Of a DNA stretch of 64,000 bases, positions 17,779 to 25,998 are shown in pieces (the first letter of the stretch is position 1; the number at the start of each line of letters is the position of its first letter). The stretch covers positions 62,001-126,000 of the forward strand of contig URAV01000002.1 of assembly GCA_900545915.1 (NCBI GenBank), read 5' to 3'. Both the position numbers and the translations under genes were made by a program. The DNA is from an uncultured Porphyromonadaceae bacterium (lineage in GTDB: Bacteria; Bacteroidota; Bacteroidia; Bacteroidales; Coprobacteraceae). Under the pieces are notes generated by a model, which saw nothing but the letters and a program-made list of their open reading frames with translations, did not search any database and was not told the origin of the DNA.

Positions 17779-17835
17779 AAAAATCCTTTCTTAGATAAAG
17801 TGGTATATATCCCATAAGGACTAAAAAAGAATCTT

Positions 17836-18294
17836 ATGAGTAAAATAACTGGCAACGATAATGATTTTCCTACAATTAAGCAAGTCAATGATGCTTTAAC
17901 AGGTAGTAATAGCACATTAGATATTTCAGCTTATGCTACGGAATTATTTGAATTGAAAAACACAAAATATGTTGGATTAACAGACAGTGGTTCTATGAAT
18001 AATGAATATTTGGAGCTTACAAGCCCAACACTTATCGAGTTATTTGATAAAATAAACAATACAAAACCATCATTGATTTACGGAAAAGGATTATTTGAAA
18101 ATAATGAAATTGAATTTACGACTAATTACAATTTGTGTAATACTAAAATTCTCTCATATAGTACCTATAACTATATTATCTCATTCAAAATTTATTTAAT
18201 TGCTTATGGTTTTGTTTATAACTTTGTTGTTTTTAAAATGTTAGATAGTTACTTTTACCATAAATCCATGTTAGAAGGAATTAGCTTCTTATAG
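17836..18294 (+). CDS. Hypothetical transposon cargo protein with hydrophobic C-terminus
   Basis: Protein of 152 residues with no recognised family. The first 110 residues are polar and asparagine-rich. About residues 113-135 form a hydrophobic stretch (FKIYLIAYGFVYNFVVFKML) that could be a membrane segment, unless the C-terminus results from an old frameshift of a longer gene. It lies 57 bp after the previous cargo ORF and 3 bp before the next one, and its base composition is lower in GC than its chromosomal neighbours. Confidence 0.4.
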   Translation: MSKITGNDNDFPTIKQVNDALTGSNSTLDISAYATELFELKNTKYVGLTDSGSMNNEYLELTSPTLIELFDKINNTKPSLIYGKGLFENNEIEFTTNYNLCNTKILSYSTYNYIISFKIYLIAYGFVYNFVVFKMLDSYFYHKSMLEGISFL

Positions 18295-18297
18295 CCC

Positions 18298-18576
18298 ATG
18301 AAATCATTAGATACGGTCATTAGAGAGATTCGTGATAGAGTTGCGAACTCTGATATTATATGGAATACGAATAGTTCCGATATTCAATCAAATGAAGTAG
18401 CAGAGATAATTTCTGATGTTACAGGTTTTAATCAGTTTGAGAACACAGAAGTCTTTAATGCTATCGTTGATAAACTTTGTAAGGAGTATGAAATAGGTAT
18501 GTATCAAAACCTATCTGAATCACTCGAAACAGTGTATAAAGTTAGTGGTGGTTTACTTGGAACTTCAGAGGGTTAA
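18298..18576 (+). CDS. Hypothetical small transposon cargo protein
   Basis: A 92-residue acidic protein (VIREIRDRVANSDIIW...EVAEIISDVTGF) with predicted helical character and no recognised motif. It starts 3 bp after the preceding ORF, suggesting an operon. Its stop codon lies within the loop-side base of the terminator stem. Function unknown. Confidence 0.45.
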   Translation: MKSLDTVIREIRDRVANSDIIWNTNSSDIQSNEVAEIISDVTGFNQFENTEVFNAIVDKLCKEYEIGMYQNLSESLETVYKVSGGLLGTSEG

Positions 18577-18592
18577 ACGAAAACCCTCTGAA
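18564..18592 (+). terminator. Terminator closing the cargo operon
   Basis: A perfect 11-bp stem, TTCAGAGGGTT / AACCCTCTGAA with a 7-nt loop, 6 bp before the right inverted repeat. The U-tract is weak (AATTCT). In the opposite direction it could also slow PiT read-through. Confidence 0.6.
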
Positions 18593-18622
18593 AATTCTAG
18601 TGTAAAGTTGTATGTAGGTGCC

Positions 18623-18630
18623 AAAAATTA
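18623..18630. repeat. 8-bp target-site duplication, right copy, containing the PiT stop codon
   Basis: AAAAATTA is identical to 14730-14737. Its last three bases are the complement of the PiT gene's TAA stop, so insertion left the PiT protein unchanged. Confidence 0.9.
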
Positions 18631-20868
18631 TTCTTCTACTTGAAATTTTCGGCTGACTTTCAGTAAATTGCTGGTGTAAGCTACTACATTTTGAGCTTCT
18701 TGTATCATTGTAAGATATACCATGCTTACTTTCAGACTTCCGGTTTGTCCTTGTATCCGTTTCAGCTCGGCACGTTTTAATTGAGCAAGACTGTTGATCA
18801 GATGATTTGCAGTAGATATGGCCTCTTCAAAATTTGTGTAATCATTTTGCAGAATAATATTTCGTGCTTGTTCCAGAAAATCGGTAATACCTTCGGAAAT
18901 ATGTTTAAATTCTTCTTTTTGAGCTTCTTGTAAAGGATTGAAATTGTTGTCGGTATGTTCCAAACAAGGTTCGCATATACGTCCTATGCTATATATGACT
19001 TCACTGATGAAATCATTTCCTTGATAATAATACAACCCTTTTTCGATCGCGGTATTATTGTCGAGATGAGCGACTCCTAATGTACCTATTCGCTTTACTT
19101 TTTTGATATGGTCTTTTTCATCGTCGATAAGATTCATTGCCTTGCGTAGTCCTCTGTAACTTTCGGACATAAATGAGTTGACTGTTTTGTCAAAAGTTTG
19201 TGAGGCAACTTCCAGTATAGATCCAAGCTCATCTCTGGTATGTTTCCGGAGTAAAGATAAAGCCTCTTGTGTATCATGGCTACTCATCAATTTTTGTACG
19301 GTCGGATCTCCTTTTTGTTTTGTAAGCGCTTTTTTATAGACTAATTGGCTGCGAATAAGACTGAATATGGCTAAACCGATAAAAGCTATGATAGCGATTG
19401 TTCCGCCAAAGTGTATAATAGTAGTAACAAAGAAGCAGATAAAAAATGCTGCTCCGGCAGTGATAAACCAACCGCCTATTACAGATAGTACTCCGGTAAT
19501 ACGATATACGGCACTTTCACGACTCCAAGCTCTGTCTGCGAGAGAACTACCCATCGCTACCATAAATGCCACATAGGTAGTGGAGAGTGGCAATTTGAGA
19601 GCTGTTCCCATTGCTATCAAGAACCCTGCCAATACCAAGTTTACAGAGGCTCTTATTAAGTCGAATGCTGCCCCTTCTGCTAAAATCGCATCGTCTGTAT
19701 TGAATCGTGCATCTATCCATCGTTTTGTTTTATCTGGAATAATGTTGGATAGACTTGAACTGATAGAACTTGACAACCGCACGATAACTCGAGCGACGGG
19801 TGAAGTTCCGAAAGCTTCTTCTCCTTCTTCCTGACGTGAGAGATCTACTGAAGTTTTTACTACATTATGAGCTTTTTTTGAAGTAAATAATGCTATAACC
19901 ATAATGAGTCCGGCAGATACGAGAAAGTACCATGGCGTGTGTGCTGATCCCATAAGAGAAGTCATTAAATAAGTGTCGGGATCAGCCCCTGATTGAGAAC
20001 TGAGATCGATAAATGATGAATATCCGGCGAGGGGAACTCCGATAAAGTTTACCAAATCGTTTCCGGCAAATGCCAATGCCAGAGCAAATGTTCCCATCAG
20101 AACAATGACTTTAAATACATTGATATGTATCCATTGGAATATTTGCATGAGTACGGTAGATCCGATAAAACAATAGAGAATCAGAGAGCCGGTATTTTCT
20201 TTTATCCATAGTTTGTTTTCAGGAGTCATGAATGATGATTCTTTTAATCCGCTGATCAGTACGAAATAGATGATTGTTGTTATTGCTATTCCACCGAAGA
20301 TCGCAGCGAAATATTTCATCTGTTTTTTATAATTGAATGTGAATATGAGTCGAGCGATATATTGTACCACAGTCCCGAAAAAGAAAGCAATAGCTACGGA
20401 AACGAAAATTGCCAGAATCACGGATAAAGCCTTATCGGTATTCAGCAATTGTCCGAATTCTAAAGAGTGATCACCGGCGATTTTTATGATAGATAATGCA
20501 AAAGTTCCACCTAAAAGTTCAAATACCAAAGAAACTGTAGTCGATGTCGGCATTCCCAATGAATTGAACATATCGAGAAGCACGACATCCGTAAGCATGA
20601 CGGCAATGAGAATACACATGATTTCGGTAAAATAGAAATGTTCCGGTTGGTAGATTCCGTGACGTGCTATATCCATCATTCCGTTGGAGAGGGATGCTCC
20701 GACAAAAATCCCGATTGCGGCGATACACATGATTGCTTTGAACGGTGCGGCTTTTGCCCCGATTGCCGAATTTAGGAAATTGACGGCGTCGTTACTTACT
20801 CCGACTACTAAGTCGAATATGGCTAATATAAAAAGAAAAATAACGATTCCTAAGTAGAATGTTTCCAT
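18628..20868 (-). CDS. PiT-family inorganic phosphate transporter with PhoU-like tail
   Basis: Inner-membrane low-affinity phosphate/cation symporter. The membrane part (about residues 1-540) contains both PiT signature regions: GVSNDAVNFLNSAIGAKAAP at the N-terminus and GNDLVNFIGVPLAGYSSF in the middle, plus a repeat near residue 440 (LPLSTTYVAFMVAMGSSLADRAW). About 200 soluble residues follow, resembling PhoU/DUF47 helical bundles. The ATG at 20868 is preferred: an in-frame TTG at 20901 falls inside a near-consensus promoter box (TTCCTTTG at 20899-20906 on this strand). A transposon begins directly after its stop codon and separates it from its probable original terminator. Confidence 0.92.
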   Translation of the reverse strand: METFYLGIVIFLFILAIFDLVVGVSNDAVNFLNSAIGAKAAPFKAIMCIAAIGIFVGASLSNGMMDIARHGIYQPEHFYFTEIMCILIAVMLTDVVLLDMFNSLGMPTSTTVSLVFELLGGTFALSIIKIAGDHSLEFGQLLNTDKALSVILAIFVSVAIAFFFGTVVQYIARLIFTFNYKKQMKYFAAIFGGIAITTIIYFVLISGLKESSFMTPENKLWIKENTGSLILYCFIGSTVLMQIFQWIHINVFKVIVLMGTFALALAFAGNDLVNFIGVPLAGYSSFIDLSSQSGADPDTYLMTSLMGSAHTPWYFLVSAGLIMVIALFTSKKAHNVVKTSVDLSRQEEGEEAFGTSPVARVIVRLSSSISSSLSNIIPDKTKRWIDARFNTDDAILAEGAAFDLIRASVNLVLAGFLIAMGTALKLPLSTTYVAFMVAMGSSLADRAWSRESAVYRITGVLSVIGGWFITAGAAFFICFFVTTIIHFGGTIAIIAFIGLAIFSLIRSQLVYKKALTKQKGDPTVQKLMSSHDTQEALSLLRKHTRDELGSILEVASQTFDKTVNSFMSESYRGLRKAMNLIDDEKDHIKKVKRIGTLGVAHLDNNTAIEKGLYYYQGNDFISEVIYSIGRICEPCLEHTDNNFNPLQEAQKEEFKHISEGITDFLEQARNIILQNDYTNFEEAISTANHLINSLAQLKRAELKRIQGQTGSLKVSMVYLTMIQEAQNVVAYTSNLLKVSRKFQVEE

Positions 20869-20999
20869 ATAAGTTCCTTTTTGTACTTTTAACGGACGCA
20901 AAGGAATGAAAAAGATGTTACAATAAAGTTACAAAATGAGAAATGTTGACTTTTTGAGGAATTATCTTTGTTTAGGACCTATCTGAATTTTCCAATTTA

Positions 21000-21175
21000 A
21001 GAGCCTGTCGTAAATTTTCCGACAAAAAAATATTATCAGGTTATTTTTGTGTTTTCTTCCGGTCTTTTTTCCCGTTTTCATTCGTCAGATAGTTCGCTAT
21101 CCTCCTCGTAAAATCAGAAAAACATTCTCGAAAGAAACTCTCAAAACTGACCCGAGTAAGATTTAAACAGGCTCT
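21000..21175 (+). repeat. Dispersed intergenic repeat, copy C (reference copy)
   Basis: 176 bp from AGAGCCTGTCGTAAATTTTCC to AGATTTAAACAGGCTCT. The first and last 17 bases are imperfect inverted repeats of each other. A truncated second left end (AGGACCTATCTGAATTTTCC, from 20974) stands just before it. It fills the gap upstream of the PiT gene and overlaps the last two bases of the Spx/ArsC-like gene. Confidence 0.85.
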
Positions 21176-21545
21176 AAGCTTTTTCTGGTTTTAGAAGTGC
21201 TTTAGACCATTCTTCTTCATTAAAACCGGTAAGAACTGTATTTCCGGATATTAGTACCGGACGTTTGACTAACATCCCTTCAGAGGCAAGTATTCGCAAA
21301 AGTTCTTCTTGTTGTGTATTTTTAATTTTTTCTTTAAGATTCAGTTCTTTATAGCGTAGGCCGCTTGTATTGAAAAATTTTTGTATTGGTTTTCCGCTTT
21401 TTTCTATCCATATCGATAATTCTTGTTGTGTCGGATTATCCGAAACAATATCACGAGTTATTACATCTATATTGTTGCTTTTCAGCCATTGAGCAGCTTT
21501 CCTGCATGTCCCGCATTTAGGATATTGTATAAAAAGGGGTTTCAT
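21174..21545 (-). CDS. Spx/ArsC-family thioredoxin-fold protein
   Basis: A 123-residue protein of the ArsC/Spx/YffB superfamily. It has a CGTC motif (Cys11, Cys14) right after the first strand, as in the Spx/YffB branch; classic arsenate reductases have a single cysteine here. Further along are LILSGNTVLTGF-like strands (MLVKRPVLISGNTVLTGFNEEEW), the usual RPhi pattern of the family. It might be a regulator or a glutathione-dependent reductase. No ars genes are nearby. Its stop codon is shared with the end of repeat copy C. Confidence 0.85.
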   Translation of the reverse strand: MKPLFIQYPKCGTCRKAAQWLKSNNIDVITRDIVSDNPTQQELSIWIEKSGKPIQKFFNTSGLRYKELNLKEKIKNTQQEELLRILASEGMLVKRPVLISGNTVLTGFNEEEWSKALLKPEKA

Positions 21546-21795
21546 AATTCTTTATAATTAAAAATTGGTATGCTCTTAGAGCCTGTTGAAATTTTTGAAT
21601 GAGATTCAACCAGTCTTTTCTGGAGCAAATTTACAGAAATATTTTAAGTGAATATGGTAATAAGAAATGTTTTTTCTATTTAGAAAAGTCGGCAAATAAA
21701 GCTTTGGTCAGATTTGTTTTTATCATGAAAGCTTGTGTTTTTCGACAATTAATATTTACATTCGCAAGAATAAGCAATTGTAAAAAGTTAATTCC

Positions 21796-24700
21796 GTGAA
21801 TACACATATAGAAAGAGAGAATAACCGATATAGAAAGTTGCTGTCTTTGGCACGTATGGGATGGTGGGAAGCTGATTTTAAGAATAGGTCGTATCGTTGT
21901 TCTGATTTTTTGATAGATTTATTGGATCTTCAATCTGATATAATCGGTTTTGAAGATTTCGAACTTTTGATAAGAGAAGATTTTCGGGAACGTATTAAAA
22001 ATGAGTTTTCTTCTATTTTGTTACAAGATGTATATGAGCAGTCCTTCCCGATTTATTCTAAGTATGGGGTTGTTTGGGTACATTCAAAATTAGGAGAAAA
22101 GAGTCTGAATGAGGACGGACATTTATGTGCTTTTGGCTTTTTACAATGTATTGATAATCCTGAGGATATAAAAGAGCGAGGATTATCATTGGAACACATG
22201 AATAATTTGCTGTACCAACAAAACTCGATTTCTCGTTTGTTGTTGCAATTTTTTAAATCTGACGATGTAACGGGTGCTATTGATAAAATTTTGGAAGATA
22301 TTTTGTATCAATTTAAGGGAGGACATGCGTATATAGCCTCATATGATTGGGAAAATAGGGAGTTAAATATTCTTTCGGAATCGGTGAGGGGAAGTTTGGA
22401 GGAGAAAAATCGAAATATACGTAAACTTTCTGTCGATAGTATGCCTTGGTGGACACGACAAATTATGAATATGAAGCCCATCGTTTTGTTTAATTTAGAT
22501 GAACTTCCCGAAGAGGCTGTTTTGGAAAAAAAGAGACTTGGGGCTCGAAATATAAAGTCGTTGATGGCTGTCCCGATGGTTACTGACGATGGTGTGTGGG
22601 GATTTATGGGAATCGATATGATCGATGTTTATCGGGATTGGAGTAATGAAGATTATCAGTGGTTTACCTCGATTGCAAATATTGTCAGTTTGTGTCTGGC
22701 GTTTCGGATATCAGAAAAGAAGGCGGATATGGAACGACTTTATTTGAAAAACTTGTATAAGCACATGCCAATAGGTTATGTCAGAATGGAGTTGATCAGT
22801 GACGATCGGAAAAATGTTATAGATTATAGGATTGTTGATGCGAATGAAGCGGCACTCGAAATTTCCGGGTTAAAAAAAGAAGAGATCGGAATGTTAGCTT
22901 CGAAACTCGATGTTACTCCGGTTTCGCGTTTAATAAAGATATTGTCGAGTTTTGACAATATGAATGAACATACGGAGATCGATGTAACATTTCCGCGAAC
23001 AGAGAAAATAGGGCATAATATTTTATATTCTCCAGAGCCGGGTGTTGCTGTAGTTTTGTTTAGCGATATTACAGAAAGCGTAAAGGCACATGAGGCTCTT
23101 GATCGGAGTGCAAAAATTTTACACAATATTTATACGAATATTCCTGTAGGGATAGAGTTGTATGATGAGAACGGTTATTTAGTCGATATGAATAACAAGG
23201 ATATCGATATTTTCGGGTTGAAAAGTAAAAGATCGGCATTGGGAATTAATATTTTTGAGAATCCGAACATTTCTGATGCGATTAAAGATAAGCTGAAACG
23301 TCAGGAAGCGGTATCTTTTCGCTTTAATTATCCGTTTAAAGCAGTTGAGAATTATTATCCGACAGATAAGAAGGGATATATCGATCTTTATACAAAAGTG
23401 AGTATTTTATATGATAATCGGGGAAAATTTTCTAATTACTTATTTATTAATATCGATAATACCGAGATAAATAAAGCTTATAGCCGTATTGCAGAATTTG
23501 AATCGTCGTTTTCATTAATTAGTAGGTTTGGGAAAATAGGATACTGCAAATTTGACGTGATTTCCTGTACAGGTTATGGGATTACTCAATGGTTTAATAA
23601 TTTAGGAGAAAATGAGTCTACGCCTTTGAATCAGATAATTGGCGTTTATCGACATGTGCATGAAGAAGATCGTCGGGCATTGTTTGATTATACTGTACAA
23701 TTGAAGAATAATGAAATAGACAGTTTTAGTAAAGAGCTCCGTGTTCGCAACGGAGATGGATGGAAATGGACACGGGTAAACGTTATGCGTGACGTAATGA
23801 ATAATACTCCCGGTAAATTGGAACTTATCTGCGTTAATTATGATATTACGGAACTTAAAGAAACCGAACGCAAATTAATAAAGGCCCGGGATAAGGCAGA
23901 AGAAAGCGGTCGCTTGAAGTCTGCTTTTTTAGCGAATATGAGTCACGAGATACGAACTCCACTGAATGCGATAGTCGGTTTTTCTGAGTTGTTGATGAAT
24001 GCCAATTCTTCGGAAGAAAAGTGGGAGTTTATGAATATCGTAAAAGAGAATAATGAATTGTTACTGCAATTAATCTCTGATATTCTTGATATATCGAAGA
24101 TTGAGGCCGGTACATTCGATTTCGTCGTAGGACAGGTAAATGTCAATCTTTTATGCGAGGAAATTGTTCGTTCATTGCAAATGAAAGTTTCTCCTGATGT
24201 GCGTCTTCTTTTTGAAAAACCATCTGTCGATCCTATAATTCCCGGAGATAAAAATCGTATCAATCAGATTATTACTAACTTCGTGAATAATGCGATCAAA
24301 TTTACCAAAAAAGGATTTATACGTGTAGGTTATAAGGTGCATGATAAAGAATTGGAATTTTATGTCAGTGATACGGGAGTTGGAATCGAGCCTGATAAAC
24401 TTGGTACTATTTTTGACCGTTTTATAAAACTTAATAATTTTGTTCATGGGACGGGACTCGGTCTTTCTATCTGTAAAAGTTTGGTCGAGCAAATGGGCGG
24501 AAGAATAGGGGTAGAGTCGAAACCGGGAATCGGTTCTCGATTTTGGTTTACTTATCCGTTGAATGAAAATTTTGTTTGTGATAATATGCGTGAAGAATTG
24601 AAACCGGCTCTGTCGGAGGAAGAAGTGTCGCAGAAAGGGAATAGAAAACCATTGATTCTGGTTGCGGAAGATACGGATAGTAATTTTCTGCTGATTTCTA

Positions 24701-25014
24701 TCATTTTGAAAAAGGAGTATGAGATTATTAGGGCTATAAATGGTTTTGAGGTAATGAGGCTCGAAGAAATACATAGACCTGACATAATTCTCATGGACAT
24801 ACGTATGCCCGAGATGGATGGTATAGAAGCTACATATAAATTGCGGGATAAGGGTGTGGACACTCCGATAATTGCTGTTACGGCTTTTGCTTTTGATCAG
24901 GATCGAAACCGTATCCTCGAAGCCGGATGTGATGATTATATCAGTAAGCCGATTTTTTCAGCAATATTAAAAGAACGAATACGATATTGGTTAAATGAAA
25001 GAGGAAAATTGTAA
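21796..25014 (+). CDS. Hybrid sensor histidine kinase/response regulator with PAS and GAF domains
   Basis: Large cytoplasmic hybrid two-component protein (1072 residues), with no clear transmembrane segment. In order it has an N-terminal PAS-like region (about 5-105), GAF (about 150-305), three PAS-like domains (about 310-435, 440-560, 575-690), and HisKA with phospho-acceptor His717 (NMSHEIRTPLN). An HATPase domain follows (NNAIKFT, DTGVGIE, GTGLGLSI), then a C-terminal receiver domain with phospho-acceptor Asp1001 (LMDIRMPEMDGIE) and the usual Lys in YISKP. No DNA-binding output domain is present, so it must signal to another protein. The start is a GTG; no better ATG precedes the first PAS region. 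The preceding gap holds a solo repeat end (AGAGCCTGTTGAAATTT near 21578). Confidence 0.92.
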   Translation: MNTHIERENNRYRKLLSLARMGWWEADFKNRSYRCSDFLIDLLDLQSDIIGFEDFELLIREDFRERIKNEFSSILLQDVYEQSFPIYSKYGVVWVHSKLGEKSLNEDGHLCAFGFLQCIDNPEDIKERGLSLEHMNNLLYQQNSISRLLLQFFKSDDVTGAIDKILEDILYQFKGGHAYIASYDWENRELNILSESVRGSLEEKNRNIRKLSVDSMPWWTRQIMNMKPIVLFNLDELPEEAVLEKKRLGARNIKSLMAVPMVTDDGVWGFMGIDMIDVYRDWSNEDYQWFTSIANIVSLCLAFRISEKKADMERLYLKNLYKHMPIGYVRMELISDDRKNVIDYRIVDANEAALEISGLKKEEIGMLASKLDVTPVSRLIKILSSFDNMNEHTEIDVTFPRTEKIGHNILYSPEPGVAVVLFSDITESVKAHEALDRSAKILHNIYTNIPVGIELYDENGYLVDMNNKDIDIFGLKSKRSALGINIFENPNISDAIKDKLKRQEAVSFRFNYPFKAVENYYPTDKKGYIDLYTKVSILYDNRGKFSNYLFINIDNTEINKAYSRIAEFESSFSLISRFGKIGYCKFDVISCTGYGITQWFNNLGENESTPLNQIIGVYRHVHEEDRRALFDYTVQLKNNEIDSFSKELRVRNGDGWKWTRVNVMRDVMNNTPGKLELICVNYDITELKETERKLIKARDKAEESGRLKSAFLANMSHEIRTPLNAIVGFSELLMNANSSEEKWEFMNIVKENNELLLQLISDILDISKIEAGTFDFVVGQVNVNLLCEEIVRSLQMKVSPDVRLLFEKPSVDPIIPGDKNRINQIITNFVNNAIKFTKKGFIRVGYKVHDKELEFYVSDTGVGIEPDKLGTIFDRFIKLNNFVHGTGLGLSICKSLVEQMGGRIGVESKPGIGSRFWFTYPLNENFVCDNMREELKPALSEEEVSQKGNRKPLILVAEDTDSNFLLISIILKKEYEIIRAINGFEVMRLEEIHRPDIILMDIRMPEMDGIEATYKLRDKGVDTPIIAVTAFAFDQDRNRILEAGCDDYISKPIFSAILKERIRYWLNERGKL

Positions 25015-25057
25015 AGGAAAGAAAGTACTCCAAAAGGTTATCGTTAGCTTTCGGAAT

Positions 25058-25209
25058 ACTTGTTTAAGAGAGTGTTGAGAGTTTCTTTCGAGGACGTTTT
25101 TCTATTTTTATCAGGCTATTTGAGGAGTGAAAATTGGAAAACAAGCCGGAAGAAAACATAAAGATGACCTGATAATGTTTTCTTATCGGAAAATTTAGAT
25201 AATCCCTTA
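25058..25209 (-). repeat. Dispersed intergenic repeat, copy D (shortened)
   Basis: A reverse copy with a small deletion near one end: the shared block GAGAGTTTCTTTCGAGGACG is followed by AGAAAACATAAAGATGACCTGATAA, then CGGAAAATTTAGAT. About 152 bp, lying between the convergent kinase and DUF6582-like genes. Confidence 0.8.
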
Positions 25210-25237
25210 GACCGTTCAGTTTCTTTTCTTGGAATTT

Positions 25238-25480
25238 TTATTTTTTTGCCCATTCTAAGATTATCGGGCTGTTAACCTTTACGCCGAATTTTTCAGCCTT
25301 AAGTAAAATATTCCGGGCAAGTTCCGCCTTTTCCGTGTCGGGAGCATATCTGAAATAAGCTTCAGCTGCTCTTACGTGAGCTGCGTCGGGCATAGGGAAG
25401 GCACGTTGTTGAGGAAGTCCGAATTCTGAATTGTCGAGTTCTCTCCGTTCGGTAGTATCAAGTTTGTCAGATGCAGTCAT
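25238..25480 (-). CDS. Small DUF6582-like protein
   Basis: An 80-residue polar protein resembling the DUF6582 domain seen in small or phage-associated proteins: FGLPQQRAFPMPDAAHVRAA, followed by an E/A-rich helix ending AEKFGVKV. Its first 14 bases overlap the upstream thioredoxin-like gene on the same strand, so the two are probably translated together. Function unknown. Confidence 0.6.
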   Translation of the reverse strand: MTASDKLDTTERRELDNSEFGLPQQRAFPMPDAAHVRAAEAYFRYAPDTEKAELARNILLKAEKFGVKVNSPIILEWAKK

Positions 25481-25850
25481 TTTTTATTATTTGTTTTGTT
25501 TTACCTTCAATTAAAAACTCTGTTTTTTCTTTAGCTTCTTCCGGAGTCAAGAATCCTGGGATAAAGAGTGGTTTCCCAGTTAGGGGTATGAACATGGTCG
25601 TCGGAGATGTTTGAATATCGTATATTTGTGCTACTTGAGGGTCTCGGTCGATCAATACTTGATAGAAATTAACTTGAGGAAATAGTTTTTTCAAGGGATC
25701 GTAAACGTCCCGTAGTCCTTTTTCATATAAATGAACCGAGTCGTGGAAAACGATAACGGCCGGATTTATGCCTCTGTATATCCATTCTGAGCCGTGAGTA
25801 AAATCAGCTATTTCTTTTATAAAACGAGCTTTCGATAAATGTTCTAACAT
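25467..25850 (-). CDS. Thioredoxin-fold protein lacking active-site cysteines
   Basis: A 127-residue protein with a thioredoxin-like pattern: strand VIVFHDSV, a helix region, strand VNFYQVLIDRDPQVAQIYDI, then the cis-proline-like turn TSPTTMFIPLTGKPLF. The place where a CxxC motif would be (FHDSVHLYEKG) has no cysteines, so a redox role is unlikely. It may be a chaperone-like or structural thioredoxin. It overlaps the DUF6582-like gene by 14 bp. Confidence 0.65.
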   Translation of the reverse strand: MLEHLSKARFIKEIADFTHGSEWIYRGINPAVIVFHDSVHLYEKGLRDVYDPLKKLFPQVNFYQVLIDRDPQVAQIYDIQTSPTTMFIPLTGKPLFIPGFLTPEEAKEKTEFLIEGKTKQIIKNDCI

Positions 25851-25956
25851 ATTTATTGAGTTTTAAGTTTATAGGAGTAGAACACTTGTCGCATCTTGAA
25901 AGATTTTTATTTCTCTTTTTTTTAACGTATCATTCAGAAATATGTGTATATATATT

Positions 25957-25964
25957 TATATTTG
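25957..25964 (+). promoter_or_regulatory. -7 box TATATTTG for the GT87-like gene
   Basis: Exact TAnnTTTG match 35 bp upstream of the ATG at 25999. It lies within the longest possible reading frame, which argues for the shorter start. Confidence 0.55.
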
Positions 25965-25998
25965 TGGCAAATTCTATATCCCAATTCCCGAATTTATT

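Larger units (their letters stand above)
14738..18622 (+). mobile_element. IS1595-family transposon with cargo genes (3,885 bp)
   Basis: The boundaries are defined by terminal inverted repeats GGCACCTACATACAA... (14738-14762) and its reverse complement (18598-18622), identical at 23 of 25 positions, flanked by a perfect 8-bp duplication. Inside are a lipoprotein gene on the minus strand, the DDE transposase, and three small ORFs of unknown function on the plus strand. Both cargo ends are closed by hairpin terminators (14781-14817 and 18564-18592). Most IS1595 members are about 0.7-2 kb, so this copy carries about 2.5 kb of passenger sequence. The transposase is intact and the ends nearly match, suggesting a recent insertion. 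Confidence 0.92.

Noticed and set aside
21599..21799. 66-residue ORF upstream of the histidine kinase
   Set aside because: No family, no promoter of its own, and it begins in a solo repeat end; likely chance.
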